This document shows positions 17,527 through 28,000 of a stretch of 64,000 bases of DNA, one piece after another. Below the pieces are notes generated by a model. It searched no databases. It was not told the DNA's origin and saw only the letters and a program-made list of their open reading frames with translations. Both the position numbers and the translations under genes were made by a program. The stretch is from the NCBI GenBank assembly GCA_964458575.1, contig CAYWMD010000021.1:1-64000 (forward strand). The letters run 5' to 3'. Each line of letters opens with the position of its first letter. The stretch's first letter is position 1. Origin of the DNA: CAYWMD01 sp964458575 (GTDB lineage Bacteria > Verrucomicrobiota > Verrucomicrobiia > Limisphaerales > JADLHS01).

Positions 17527-20142
17527 TCACGGGGTCAACACCTTCACTTCCAGCTTGAGAAATTCCTTGGGCAGTGTGGCGTAGGGGAAGATCGAGCGAT
17601 AAACAAACACCTCATCGCAGGCTTCAAAGGACTGGCTGTGCAGCACCACATCGTTGGTCGTCCAGTTCACGAGGTTCGTGGATTGTTTGGCGCTGAATTG
17701 CAGATTGGTGACGGTCACACCGGCGTCCCGGCGGAGCGTCAACGCCAGATAATTCGTGCCGGAAAGACTGACCAGTGACGCCGGTGACAACAGATTGCTG
17801 CTGGCCACCAGCGGGTTGCCGCCCAGCAAAGCTTCCGCTGCATTGTTGAGGCCATCAGCATCCGGATCATCACCGGGATCGTTGTCGGGCGGGGCGAGGT
17901 TCTTGCCGGCGGCCCAGGCAGCGAACGATTTTTCCTCGGTGAGTGTGAGGAAAACGCCAGCCGCCGTCTCGTATTTGACGAGTGTCATCCCGGGCTCGAC
18001 TCCCGCAACGAGAAATTGGTTGAAGGCGTTCGCAATGCCGCCGGCCTGGATAACCTGCCAGGTGTCGCAGGGCTGCGCGCCGGGCACATTGAAATTGATC
18101 GAGAGCGTGCCGGCAATGGCGGCGGTTTCGTTCACGATGAGCTGGTCGTAGTTGCCCGAGCCCGGCGAACCGGCGATGGCCATTTCCAGCGTCCCGAAAA
18201 TGTTCTGGCTGAAACTATCCACGGTCACGTGCGCCGGTCCCGGGCCCGGCTCGACGATGCCGCCTTCGTTGACGACCGCGACGCCCACCTGGGTGTTATG
18301 AACCATCCGCAATCGGCCGCCGCCAAAAACCCGGACCGAACCGCTGCCGCTGAACGCTCCTCCGGTCAGGGTCACCGTGGAGCGGATTTCCAGGTCCGCG
18401 TCGTTGTTCAGGCCGAACGTTCCGCCCGAAATGCTGCCGCCGCCCGAAAGCGTGAGGTCGGAATTGGTGCCGAGCAGGTACGCACCACCAGTGAACGCGG
18501 CGTTGCTGGACAAAGTCAGGGAGGAATTCGGGAAGACCAGCGTTTCGATGGAGGCGCCAAACGTGATCGGCGCGTCAATCCGCGTCCGGAACGCGACGTT
18601 CAGAGCGCCGTCCGCCGCCTGGATTTGCGCGCCGGACAGCACGGCTTGTTGGGGGCTGCCGCCCACCAGATTGACGACGCCGCCCGCGCCCAGGGTCCAA
18701 GACGCGCCAAAGCGCGCGTAATACGGCGCATAGACCTGCAGCAATCCGTCAAACGCGTCGGCGACCGCGCCCGTGGAGAAATCCAGATTGCCCGTGGTGG
18801 CCAGCACTTCGCCATTGCCGGCGCCACCATCAAGATCCCAGGGCGAGGCGTTCGCAGAGACAAACGTGAGCGTGTTGCCGTCCGTAGCGGTGATGCGGCC
18901 GTCGTTTACCAACGTGCCGGCGACGTCCACCGTGCCGTAGCCGGAAACGTTCCCCTGCAACCCCAACGTGTCCTCGCCGAGGATCAAATCATCGGACAGA
19001 TCCACCAGGCCGCCGGAGAGGTCGAGATCGCCGCCGTTGACGGTGACATCCACCGCTTCGAGTTCGCCGCCGGTTTCGACGAAGATTTCGGGTGCCGGAT
19101 CGTTACCGTCGTATTCGATCAGCACATTGCGGGTGACGTCGAGTTTGTTGGCAAACGTGCGCAGCGACGTCGAACCGGACAGGTACAAGTCCCGGCAAAA
19201 CGCCGCGCCGGACAAGCCCAGGAGAATGTCTCCCGGCACATCAATGCTGTAGCGGCAGAAGGCATCGTCGGTGGTGGAGGGAACTTTCGCGCCGACCCAG
19301 TTGACCGCCGTATTCCAATCTGTCGTGCCGCCCGGCAGGAATTCCCGGCGCGGGATATCGAGATTGCTCCAGCCCGGATTTGGCGAAGTGGACAACGCCA
19401 GAACATCCCCGGCACAGGGCAGGCGTCGCAGCCCGGTGGGGATGTTTGCGTTCATCAAGCATTGCGCGCAGGTGGTATGCGCCCCCGTGGCCATCGCGGC
19501 CCGGATGCTCATGACGTTGCCGTTCACGAGCGTCGAACTCACGTCAAAATCGCCGTCCATCAACTCCATGGCGCACGTGGTGAGTTGTACGCTCATGCCC
19601 AGACCGTGACCGAATTCGTGCAACAATACGCTGAACAGGTCCGTGTTGCTGAAGGCCAGGGGGGGCGCACCTGGTTGCACGGCGCCCGTGTACGCGATTT
19701 CAAGCACGCCGGGCACGCTGCCGATGAAATTGGTCGCATTCCCGCCCGAGGCGTCGCGATACAACACCTGGGTCATCGCGTACTCGCTGTGATCCGTCGG
19801 GGTGGCGTCGTAATACCACGCCGTGGTGCCGCGGATGGAGATGACACCCGAAATCCAGCGACCGCCGGACTCGACGCCGGTATTCCAGAGGCCAATCGTG
19901 TTTGCGCCCGAGTTGGTCACGCTGTTGTCGTAGCGGACGATGACGTTGAGCGTGTGCGCGTCCTCAATGATGTCCTCCCAATAAGCTGCCGCCGCCTGCG
20001 CGAGTTCCAACAGTCGCGCTCCCGTGAGATCACCGGCCGGTACGCTGCCGGCTTGGCCGTTGGTGTCGTAGGTCAGGTTGATCTGGAGGGCGGGCGCGGG
20101 CAAGGCGATGACCAATAACGCGAGGGCGATCGTGGATTTCAT
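17527..20142 (-). CDS. Secreted HExxH metalloprotease-like protein with repeat C-terminus
   Basis: 871 residues with signal peptide MKSTIALALLVIALPAPALQ. Residues ~20-270 contain L-L-H-E-F-G-H-G-L-G-M (His175, Glu176, His179), the zinc motif of metallopeptidases, preceded by a hydrolase-like fold region. The usual third ligand is not obvious. Residues ~290-760 are a beta-rich array of G/D/N/T-rich short repeats ('LTLSGGGSISGGTFGLNNDADLEI') like autotransporter-associated strands. A D-P-G-D-D-P-D-A-D-G-L-N Ca-binding-like stretch follows, and the final segment resembles the FYR module but ends E-F-L-K-L-E-V-K-V-L-T-P. It is probably an exported, surface-held protease. Its start faces the TPR gene at 20373, so divergent promoters should lie in 20143-20372. 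Confidence 0.8.
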   Translation of the reverse strand: MKSTIALALLVIALPAPALQINLTYDTNGQAGSVPAGDLTGARLLELAQAAAAYWEDIIEDAHTLNVIVRYDNSVTNSGANTIGLWNTGVESGGRWISGVISIRGTTAWYYDATPTDHSEYAMTQVLYRDASGGNATNFIGSVPGVLEIAYTGAVQPGAPPLAFSNTDLFSVLLHEFGHGLGMSVQLTTCAMELMDGDFDVSSTLVNGNVMSIRAAMATGAHTTCAQCLMNANIPTGLRRLPCAGDVLALSTSPNPGWSNLDIPRREFLPGGTTDWNTAVNWVGAKVPSTTDDAFCRYSIDVPGDILLGLSGAAFCRDLYLSGSTSLRTFANKLDVTRNVLIEYDGNDPAPEIFVETGGELEAVDVTVNGGDLDLSGGLVDLSDDLILGEDTLGLQGNVSGYGTVDVAGTLVNDGRITATDGNTLTFVSANASPWDLDGGAGNGEVLATTGNLDFSTGAVADAFDGLLQVYAPYYARFGASWTLGAGGVVNLVGGSPQQAVLSGAQIQAADGALNVAFRTRIDAPITFGASIETLVFPNSSLTLSSNAAFTGGAYLLGTNSDLTLSGGGSISGGTFGLNNDADLEIRSTVTLTGGAFSGSGSVRVFGGGRLRMVHNTQVGVAVVNEGGIVEPGPGPAHVTVDSFSQNIFGTLEMAIAGSPGSGNYDQLIVNETAAIAGTLSINFNVPGAQPCDTWQVIQAGGIANAFNQFLVAGVEPGMTLVKYETAAGVFLTLTEEKSFAAWAAGKNLAPPDNDPGDDPDADGLNNAAEALLGGNPLVASSNLLSPASLVSLSGTNYLALTLRRDAGVTVTNLQFSAKQSTNLVNWTTNDVVLHSQSFEACDEVFVYRSIFPYATLPKEFLKLEVKVLTP

Positions 20143-20372
20143 GTTTTATGAAACGGACTCGATGACGATGTCTGTATCGGTTGAAAACAAGCCGGCGGCT
20201 CGCGAATGGTTTAATGGCTGAATACGCGGATGATTGTGGGCATGCGCTTGCGGGTCAACGGCAAATTTCGCTGGAGCAGACAAATCTTCGCTCACGTCGC
20301 GGAGGTCGCACTGAATTTTATACAAATTCCCGGCTCGCCGGTGTCTATGGAGTTAAAGATGATGACAGCATC

Positions 20373-21764
20373 ATGAAATCGTCCGGTTCCCAAGACGTTC
20401 CGGCCCGCGGCGCGCGCTCGCCCTGGCCGTGGTTGATTGCGCTGGGCGCTTTGACTTTGGTCTTGGGAATTTTCCTGCGGCCGCGGCAGGGCGCGGATTC
20501 AGCCGGTTCCGCCGGCAACCGTTCGACCTCCACCGCAAAAGCCCCCGGTGCATCGCGGGCAGACCGCTCGTTTCGGCACCGCCCAGGTTCAGCCGCCGTC
20601 CCCGCCCGTCCCGCCGAGGAAATCGTGGCGGAAAAAGTCGTCCAATTTGCCCGCGGCCATCAAGAGTTGGTGGCCGCAATGGCGAAGCATTTGCACGTGG
20701 CAGTGCCGCACGACGTAAACCGTTTCTTCGCCGCGCTCCAAGCCGGTCGTTGGGAGGACGCCACAAATCTGTTCGCTCGCTTGAAGCAACTGCGGCAGAC
20801 CGAAGACCAGCCGCCCGGTCTGGCAAAACTCTGGCCCGCCGTGATGGAAACCTTCGGCGCGGCGCAAGCGGCGCACGATTGGCCAGCGCAGCAACTCCTC
20901 GATTACGGCAACGCCATCCTCGGGTCGTTGCGACCGGACATGGTCTATGTGGGCGGCACGGACGCCGGCCGCTTCATCCCGACGTTGCTGACCGAGACGG
21001 GCGAAGGTCCGTCGCACATTGTGCTGACGCAAAACGCGCTCGCCGACATGACCTATCTGGATTACGTCAATTTCCGCCACGGCGACAAGTTGAGCGCGCT
21101 CAACTCGGAGGAGAGTCAAAAGAGCTTCCAGACTTACCTCGCGGACGCACAGAAGCGCCTGCTCCACGATCAGAACACGCCCGACGGTCCGCGACAAATC
21201 CGGCCGGGTGAGGACATTCGCATGACGGAAAATCGGGTGCAGGTTTCGGGGCAGGTCGCCGTCATGAGCATTAATGAACTGTTGCTGCAAACGCTCATGC
21301 AAAAAAATCCCAGCCTCACCTTTGCGCTCGAAGAATCGTTTCCGCTAAAATCGTTTTACGCGGAGGCGAACGTGCTCGGACCGGTGATGGAACTTCGGGC
21401 GAATGCCAGCTATCCGTTGACCGCGGAAACCGCCGCGCAATCGCTGGACTACTGGAGGGCCACCACGAAATCGCTCCAAACGGACCCGGCCACGACCGGT
21501 GTCTCGCGCGAAGCGTACACCAAGCTGTTATTGGGTCAGGCTAATTTGTTTCTCAACCGCGAGTTTTCTTCCGAGGCCGAGCAGGCGTATCAACTCGCGA
21601 ACCGACTCGACCCCGCCAATCCGGAAGGCGTCTTCAGCTACGTCGGCCTGCTGACCAAACAAGGCCGCGCCAATGAAGCGCGCCAGGTGGTGCAGAACGC
21701 GGTGAACCTCGCGCCCGGCAACGAACAGCTTCGCGCGTTGCTGGCGCAACTGAAATCGAACTGA
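20373..21764 (+). CDS. Membrane-anchored TPR-containing protein
   Basis: The start is set at MKSSGSQDVPARG, which places a single TM segment at residues 18-35 (PWPWLIALGALTLVLGIFL); the open frame begins earlier at 20181. The 463-residue protein has a Pro/Ala-rich linker after the TM. It then has a region with a G-G-T-D-A-G-R-F-I-P-T motif (in V-Y-V-G-G-T-D-A-G-R), which I associate with Verrucomicrobia proteins of unknown role. One to two TPR units at the C-terminus (SEAEQAYQLANRLDPANPE and NEARQVVQNAVNLAPGN) complete it. No enzymatic motif is clear. Function unknown. Confidence 0.8.
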   Translation: MKSSGSQDVPARGARSPWPWLIALGALTLVLGIFLRPRQGADSAGSAGNRSTSTAKAPGASRADRSFRHRPGSAAVPARPAEEIVAEKVVQFARGHQELVAAMAKHLHVAVPHDVNRFFAALQAGRWEDATNLFARLKQLRQTEDQPPGLAKLWPAVMETFGAAQAAHDWPAQQLLDYGNAILGSLRPDMVYVGGTDAGRFIPTLLTETGEGPSHIVLTQNALADMTYLDYVNFRHGDKLSALNSEESQKSFQTYLADAQKRLLHDQNTPDGPRQIRPGEDIRMTENRVQVSGQVAVMSINELLLQTLMQKNPSLTFALEESFPLKSFYAEANVLGPVMELRANASYPLTAETAAQSLDYWRATTKSLQTDPATTGVSREAYTKLLLGQANLFLNREFSSEAEQAYQLANRLDPANPEGVFSYVGLLTKQGRANEARQVVQNAVNLAPGNEQLRALLAQLKSN

Positions 21765-21847
21765 TCAGCTTTCTCGCCCGGTGCAAAGCTGGTTGCCCTG
21801 GCGGTTTCATTTTCACCGGTTTGATGGAACAGGCGATAGCGGAGAGA

Positions 21848-24238
21848 TTAGATGACGGTGTGACTATCATCCCGCCGTCTCCCGCCGAACTTCGAGCGCG
21901 AATGAGAGGACGGGATCTGCGGGCGCGCGGGACCGGCGCGGAAATTTCCGCCACCGGATTGCGGAAGCGCCGGTTGCGATTTGGCATCGCGGGACGACAA
22001 CGGCGGACGCAATTGTCCGCGGGGTTGCGGCCGGTCTTGAAAGCGCTGGGGCGGGCGTTGTTTGGGATGCTGCCGTTCCGGCGGGCGATATGTCGCACGT
22101 TGCGACAGGCGGAAGCGGTCGTCGCGGCCTTTGCGTTCGGTGCGAGCGAGGCGGAAGTCCACCTGCTTCTTGAAGCTGTCCACTTTGGCGATCTGCACTT
22201 CCACCTTGTCGCCCAGGCGAAACACGCGGCGATTACGCCGGCCCGTAAGCTGCCCGCACGCTTCGTCGAATTCGTAAAAATCGTCCGTAAGACTGGAGCA
22301 ATGCACGAGGCCGCTCATCGCCAGGCCGGGCACGTCCACGAAGAATCCGAAATTGCGCACGTCCGTCAGCAGCGCGGGATACACCGGCGGCTGCGCCATC
22401 GCCAATTGCGTTTTCAGGAACGCATACATCTTCACATCCTTGCTGTCGCGCTCGGCGTCGGCGGAATTGCGTTCAGTATCGGAGATGTGTTCCGCCGTCT
22501 CTTTCAATGAATGCGTCGGGCTGTGGCTCGCGTGAAACAGCGCACGATGGACGACAAGGTCGGCGTAGCGGCGAATGGGCGACGTGAAGTGCGTGTATTT
22601 GGCCTTGGCCAGACCGTAGTGCCCGAGCGGCTCGACCGCGTAACGGGCGCGCATGAGCGAGCGGAGAAAACCAATCTTCAACGCCGTCCCGATGGGGATG
22701 GTGTCCAGCTTCTGCAACAGCTTTGAGATTTCCGGGCGCTTGGTCAGGTTGCCGCACGGGATGTGATGGCTGAGAACCTCCTCGCGATATTCGGTGAGAC
22801 GACGTTCATCCGGTTCTTCATGCACGCGGTAGATGGCTTTTTGATTCTGCTTCATCAAGCGCGTGGCCACGGCTTCGTTGGCGAGCAGCATGTATTCCTC
22901 GATCAACTGATGCGAGATGTCGTTCTCGATCTTCTCGATGCGCAACACGCGGCCTTGTTCGTCGAGCCGGATCTTGGTTTCGGGAAAATCGAGCGCGAGC
23001 GAACCGGCCTTGAAACGCAGGTGGCGAATCTTTTGTGCGAGTTCATGGGCATCGTGCAACATGCGCTCGATGCGGTCGCCCGAAGGCGGTTGTTGCAGGA
23101 TGGCGAACACTTCCTTGTAGGTGAAACGCCGCTGCGAATGAATCACCGCCGGATAAAATCTGGCGCTCAAAACCTGGGCGTCATTCGACACAAGAAACTC
23201 CACGCATTTGGTCAGGCGATCCACGTTGGGCTTGAGCGAGCAGAGTTCGTTGCTCAACGCTTCCGGCAGCATCGGAATAACGCGGTCCACGAGATACGTG
23301 GAGTTGCCGCGTTTGCGCGCTTCGACATCCAGCGCCGAGCCGGGCTTCACGTAATGTGACACGTCGGCAATGTGAACCCAGAGCCGCCATTGATCGTGGG
23401 AAACCCGCTGTATACAAATGGCATCATCAAAATCCTTTGCATCGTCGGGATCAATCGTGATGACCTGATGTCGGCGGCAATCTTCACGGCCAGCGAGTTC
23501 GTGCGGCGCGACCGTCGCGCCGATCGCGCGAGCTTCGGCGAGCACCGGCTTGGGAAAGTGCAGCGGCAGATTGTATTGGCGGAGCACGGACAACATGTCC
23601 ACGCCCTCCTCGTCCGGCGCACCGAGCACTTCAATGATCTCGCCTTCGGGATTGTTGTGGCGCGATTCCCATTCCAACAACTCGACCACGACCTTGTCGC
23701 CGAGGTTGGGTTTGCGGCCCACATCGCGGGGTTCTGGCACATAAATATCGTGCGGCATGCGCGGGTCGTCGGGGATGACGTAAAGAAACTTCCGCCCCCG
23801 CTGCAACGTGCCGACCAATTGCGAGCGCTTGCGTTCGAGGATGCGGATGACCGAACCGGTTTCCGGCGCGGCGCCACGTTCCGGTCGCAACCCACGGACC
23901 CGGACCTCGCGGCGCACGAGCACGCGGTCACCGTGGAGCGCCGTGCCGGTTTCGTTCTCCGGTATCATGATCTCCCGCAACCCCGCATCGTCCGGTGCCA
24001 AGAAACCTTTGCCCTGGCGATTGATTTGAATGCGGCCGGGGATGAGGTCAGCTTCGCGCGATAAAATATAGCGGTTGCCCTTGGTGCGCGTGATGCGGCC
24101 GGAATGTTCCAGCCCACGCAAGCCTCGCTGCAATTCCTGTTGGCGATTCGGTGGCCAACGAAGCTGCCGGAGCAACTCCGGCACATTCGCAGGCGCGTAA
24201 TCCTTCCGGCCTAATAAGCCTAGAATCTGTTCTTCCAT
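21848..24238 (-). CDS. rnr: Ribonuclease R
   Basis: 796 residues, the usual size. The order is an N-terminal winged-helix region (1-60), cold-shock domains with R-I-Q-I-N-R-Q-G-K-G-F-L near 70-80, and the RNB catalytic domain with T-I-D-P-D-D-A-K-D-F-D-D-A (metal-binding Asp cluster, 263-272). Later come F-T-S-P-I-R-R-Y-A-D-L-V-V-H-R, an S1 domain (F-G-F-F-V-D-V-P onwards) and a long basic, Pro/Arg-rich tail. RNase R is a processive 3'-5' exoribonuclease that degrades structured RNA and acts in rRNA and tmRNA quality control in the cytoplasm. It starts at ATG and converges with the TPR gene. The 144 bp to yajQ hold nothing recognised. Confidence 0.96.
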   Translation of the reverse strand: MEEQILGLLGRKDYAPANVPELLRQLRWPPNRQQELQRGLRGLEHSGRITRTKGNRYILSREADLIPGRIQINRQGKGFLAPDDAGLREIMIPENETGTALHGDRVLVRREVRVRGLRPERGAAPETGSVIRILERKRSQLVGTLQRGRKFLYVIPDDPRMPHDIYVPEPRDVGRKPNLGDKVVVELLEWESRHNNPEGEIIEVLGAPDEEGVDMLSVLRQYNLPLHFPKPVLAEARAIGATVAPHELAGREDCRRHQVITIDPDDAKDFDDAICIQRVSHDQWRLWVHIADVSHYVKPGSALDVEARKRGNSTYLVDRVIPMLPEALSNELCSLKPNVDRLTKCVEFLVSNDAQVLSARFYPAVIHSQRRFTYKEVFAILQQPPSGDRIERMLHDAHELAQKIRHLRFKAGSLALDFPETKIRLDEQGRVLRIEKIENDISHQLIEEYMLLANEAVATRLMKQNQKAIYRVHEEPDERRLTEYREEVLSHHIPCGNLTKRPEISKLLQKLDTIPIGTALKIGFLRSLMRARYAVEPLGHYGLAKAKYTHFTSPIRRYADLVVHRALFHASHSPTHSLKETAEHISDTERNSADAERDSKDVKMYAFLKTQLAMAQPPVYPALLTDVRNFGFFVDVPGLAMSGLVHCSSLTDDFYEFDEACGQLTGRRNRRVFRLGDKVEVQIAKVDSFKKQVDFRLARTERKGRDDRFRLSQRATYRPPERQHPKQRPPQRFQDRPQPRGQLRPPLSSRDAKSQPALPQSGGGNFRAGPARPQIPSSHSRSKFGGRRRDDSHTVI

Positions 24239-24382
24239 AAATGGGTCGGCCAGCGACTCCGCCTGACTATGGCTGAATGGCGCCGGTTTACCAGAACCGA
24301 ACCGCCGCGCTTTACGAACGGCGTGTCCAGATAGCGATAATGCGCAGCGGTCGGCGCGCTTCCCACGGTCGCGCTCCAGTCC

Positions 24383-24868
24383 TCAATCCCGGAAATTTAC
24401 AAATTGCACCGGCACAGGAAAGTCTTTGGCCCGCACCGCGGCGATGACCGTCTGCAATTCATCCCGGCTCTTGCCGGTGACGCGGACTTCGTCGCCCTGA
24501 ATCTGGGTGGTGACCTTGAACTTGCCGTCGCGGATGAAGCCGGTGATCTGCTTGGCCACGGTGGATTCGATGCCCTGCTTGATCTTGATGATCTGGCGCG
24601 CGTGGCCGAGCGGAGAAATGTCCGGCTCGGCCTTGTCCACGCTCTTGAGGCTCACGCCGCGTTTGGCGAGCCGGCCCAGGACCATTTCCTCCAGCGCGCG
24701 GATCTTGAACTGGTCGTCGGCGGAGAGTTTGATCTCGTTGTTTTCGAGGGTGATCTCGGCCTTGCTGCCCTTGAAGTCAAAGCGGTTGGCGAGTTCTTTT
24801 TTCGCCTGGTTCACGGCGTTCTCGATTTCCATCGAGTTAACCTGCGAAACGATATCGAAGGATGGCAT
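24383..24868 (-). CDS. yajQ: YajQ-family nucleotide-binding protein (UPF0234)
   Basis: The start at MPSFDIVSQVNSMEIENAVN is the canonical family N-terminus; a longer frame upstream would include the trpE-tail repeat and is rejected. The protein has 161 residues, the typical length, with N-Q-A-K-K-E-L-A-N-R-F-D-F-K-G-S, a K-Q-G-I-E-S region and the C-terminal F-P-V-P-V-Q-F-V-N-F-R-D. YajQ proteins bind nucleotides, and c-di-GMP in Xanthomonas, and are cytoplasmic. It lies between rnr and the third T5SS-repeat gene, both on the minus strand. Confidence 0.95.
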   Translation of the reverse strand: MPSFDIVSQVNSMEIENAVNQAKKELANRFDFKGSKAEITLENNEIKLSADDQFKIRALEEMVLGRLAKRGVSLKSVDKAEPDISPLGHARQIIKIKQGIESTVAKQITGFIRDGKFKVTTQIQGDEVRVTGKSRDELQTVIAAVRAKDFPVPVQFVNFRD

Positions 24869-24936
24869 GGCGGGAAAATAACCGGCCCGCCAGTGGAATT
24901 CGATGAAAAATGAAGGGCTTCCGATTGGCGGCAGAT

Positions 24937-24995
24937 TGACAGCACGAGCTGTCAGGCTCAAAGCCGTGGCGCTGGCGGAGAGGTTTGGGAAATAA
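24937..24995 (+). repeat. trpE-tail repeat, copy 6 (palindrome plus last 13 codons)
   Basis: A 7-bp perfect hairpin TGACAGC-acga-GCTGTCA (24937-24954) is followed by an in-frame L-K-A-V-A-L-A-E-R-F-G-K and TAA. It lies upstream of yajQ, antisense to that gene's rejected longer frame. Confidence 0.7.
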
Positions 24996-25088
24996 ACTCA
25001 ACCGCGAACTACGCGAAATACTCGAACGGAAAGAACTTTTCGCGTGGGCTTTCGCGGTTCACCGATCAAGGAATCCGGATGGCCCAAG

Positions 25089-28000
25089 TCACGGTTTGAA
25101 CAGGCGGAAGAACTTGGTCTGGCCGCTGATGGGAAGGGTGATGGGATTGGTCGCACCGCTGGGGGAATTGCTCCAACTCACCGGCGCGAGGGTCAGCGTT
25201 TCCTGCAAGGCAAAGCCCGGCGTCGTCGGCGTCCACGAAAGCGTCGCCTGACCAACACCGCTGGGCGTGAGGGTTAACGTCGCTGGAATCAGCGTGCTGA
25301 AAACGTAGGCCGCGCCGGAGATGAGCGCGTTGTTGTTGTTTTGATCGCCGTTGACGCCGGTGGCGCTGCTGCTCTCACCCGTGGCCGCGATGACTATCGT
25401 GCCGCCGGACACCGCCAGGGCGTCGGCAAAAATGTCGCCGCTTTCCGCGTTGCTGGCTTTTATGTAGTCCTGTTGGCTCCAGTCCGTCCCGCTGCGCACG
25501 AACACATAGGCCGCGCCGGAGATGGCCGCGCCGTTGTTGGTCTGGTTGCCATTCAACCCGCTCGCGTTGCTGTCCTCGAACGGCGCGCCGACCACGATCG
25601 TGTTGGCGGACACGGAAACGGTGTCGCCGAAAAAGTCACTCGCCTCGGTGTTGCTCGCTTTCAAGTAAGCCTGTTGCGACCAGTCGGTCCCGTTGCGAAC
25701 GAAGACATAGGCCGCGCCGGAATTGGTCGCGCTGTTATTGGCCTGGTTGCCGTTGACGCCGGTGGCCTGGCTGTCCTCGTCATCGGCGCCGACGGCGATC
25801 GTGTCACCGGACACCGACACGGAGAGACCGAACGAGTCGCCGGCGTCGGTGTTGCTGGCTTTCAAATAGGCCTGCTGGCTCCAGTTCGTCCCGCTGCGCG
25901 CAAACACGTAAGCCGCACCGGCGCCGGAGGCGGAGTCGTCGCCATCATTGCCGTTGACGCCGATGGCGTTGCTGTCCTCGCCAAAGGCCCCGACCACCAC
26001 CGTGTCGGCGGACACGGACACGGAGTTGCCGAACTGGTCGCTCACCCCGGTGTTGCTGGCTTTCAAATAAGCCTGCTGGGTCCAGTTGGTGCCGTTGCGC
26101 ACGAACACGTAAGCCGCACCCGAGTTGGTACTGGTGTTGTCGCCGCCGTTGCCGTTGATGCCGGTTGCATTGCTGTCTTCCAAACGCGCGCCAACCACCA
26201 GGGTGTCGCCGGACAGCGCCACGGACGTTCCGAACTGGTCGCCCGCGCCGGTGTTGCTCGCCTTCACGTACGCCTGCTGCGACCAGTTCGTCCCGCTGCG
26301 CACGAACACATAAACTGCGCCGGCGGAACTCGCGCTGTTGTTGGCTTGGTTGCCATTGACGCCGCTCGCGTTGCTGGACTCGCCGATGGCCCCGACCGCA
26401 ATCGTGTCGCCAGACGCCGCCACCGACCAACCGAAGAGATCGTTCGCCTCGGTGTTGCTGGCCTTGAGGTAGGCCGGCTGCGTCCATGAATCACCGTTGC
26501 GCACGAACACGTAAGCCGCTCCCGAAGAACTCGCGCCATTGCTGGCTTGGTTTCCGTTCACGCCGGTGGCGTTGCTGTCTTCGTCAATGACCCCGATTAC
26601 AACGATGTCACCGGAGACCGCCACGGAGAAGCCGAAGTTGTCGTCCGCCTCGGTGTTGCTGGCTTTGAGATACGCATCGAGCGTGCGGAAATTCCGGTCG
26701 CTGCCGAAAACAACGCCGAGGCTGTTCGAGACGACGGCGCGGAAGTGATAGGTGTCCGTGGTCAAGCCGGTGAGCACGGCGGAGAAGTTGGTGTTTGCCA
26801 TGCCGCTGCCGAGCGACTGGGGCGGCGTGACGTTCCCGTAGTTGGTCGTCGCGCCCCACTCGAACCACGCCGTTGTGTCAGCGGCTTGCGGATTCGCCAG
26901 TCCGTTCAGCCTTTCGGTACTCGCGGACAAGACATCCGCAGCCAGCGAGGAAACCGTGGCGGGCGAAATCGGCCGCACCCGCAGCGAACCATCCACCGAG
27001 AGCCGGTTCGTCCACGTGAGTCCGGGATCCAGTGGCGGCAGCGTGATGGAAAAAAACGAACCCAGGTAGTTCGTGGCCTCGAAGAGCGGAAAACTGTCGC
27101 CGTCGGTCAGCGCGGTCAGGCCGACATTCGTGACGACGAGCACGCCACCCGCGCCATAGGTGAGCGGGCCGGTCGTCTGGAACTGGTCGTTGGTCAGCCC
27201 GCTGCCGTTCTTGCTGATTTCCATGACGACGTTGCCGCCGAGAAACGCCGTGGTGCTGCCGGAGATTTTGCCGATGGACGCGCCCGGACTGAACGTGGAA
27301 CCGGGATTCAAAACGAGTTGAACCAGCAGCGTGCCGCTGCCCGAAAGCACGGCTTTGTTGCCGAGGGTCAAACCGGGAGTGCCGGTGAAATCGTGCGTGC
27401 CGTTGCCGGCCAGGTGCAGCGTGGCCGGGCTGGGGCCGTTGCCGATGAAGACGGAATTGCTGGCGCTGACGCGGCTGCTCTTGATGGCGAGCGTGCCGCT
27501 CATGAACTCCAGTTTGCCCGCGGCATTGGTCATGCGGAGGATGTCCGCCTCGATCAGGCCCGCGTTCAAAATATTTGTGCCCCGGCGGATCTCCAGCAGG
27601 CCGTCACCCGCCGTGTTCGTGACGAACAGCGCGCCACCTTCCAGCACGACGCGGTTGCCGGTGGCAGGCGCGCTGCGACCGATGAACAAATTGCTGCTCA
27701 ACACCGTCGCGCCGTTGCTGACGATCAGTTGATTGCCGCTGCCGCTGTCGCCCACGACCAAGCCGGCGCGGTTCTCCCACGTCGAGTCCCCGCCCGTGAT
27801 CAGCACGGTGTTGTTGCTGCTCGCGCTTGAGCTGCCGAGGATCGCGCTCGAATTGCGAACCACCGCCCCACCGCCCGCCGTGAGTTGATTGACCGCGCCC
27901 GATGATCCCACAAAAAGGTTCGCGCTGTTGCTCAACATGGACCCCGCGCCGGTCACAAGGAGCGTGCTGCCGCTGCCGGAAGGATCGTTGCCGAGAATCG

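Noticed and set aside
18016..20118. 700-codon open frame antisense to the metalloprotease gene
   Set aside because: It has no signal, no domain and an Arg/Ala/Gly-rich composition typical of high-GC antisense frames; the minus-strand protein is clearly the real one.
21783..21810. Possible ninth trpE-tail copy (CAAAGCTGGTTGCCCTGGCGG)
   Set aside because: Only about 20 nt resemble the tail, with gaps, and no palindrome or frame supports it.
24869..24961. Longer YajQ start
   Set aside because: The family begins at MPSFDIVSQ; the extension would cover the antisense trpE-tail repeat.
25300..26690. CRISPR-like regular repeats
   Set aside because: The units are ~201 bp, in frame and encode FG-GAP repeats; there are no short repeats with unique spacers and no cas genes.
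26547..27830. 427-codon plus-strand frame within the third T5SS-repeat gene
   Set aside because: Its period follows the repeats of the minus-strand gene and the composition is shadow-like.
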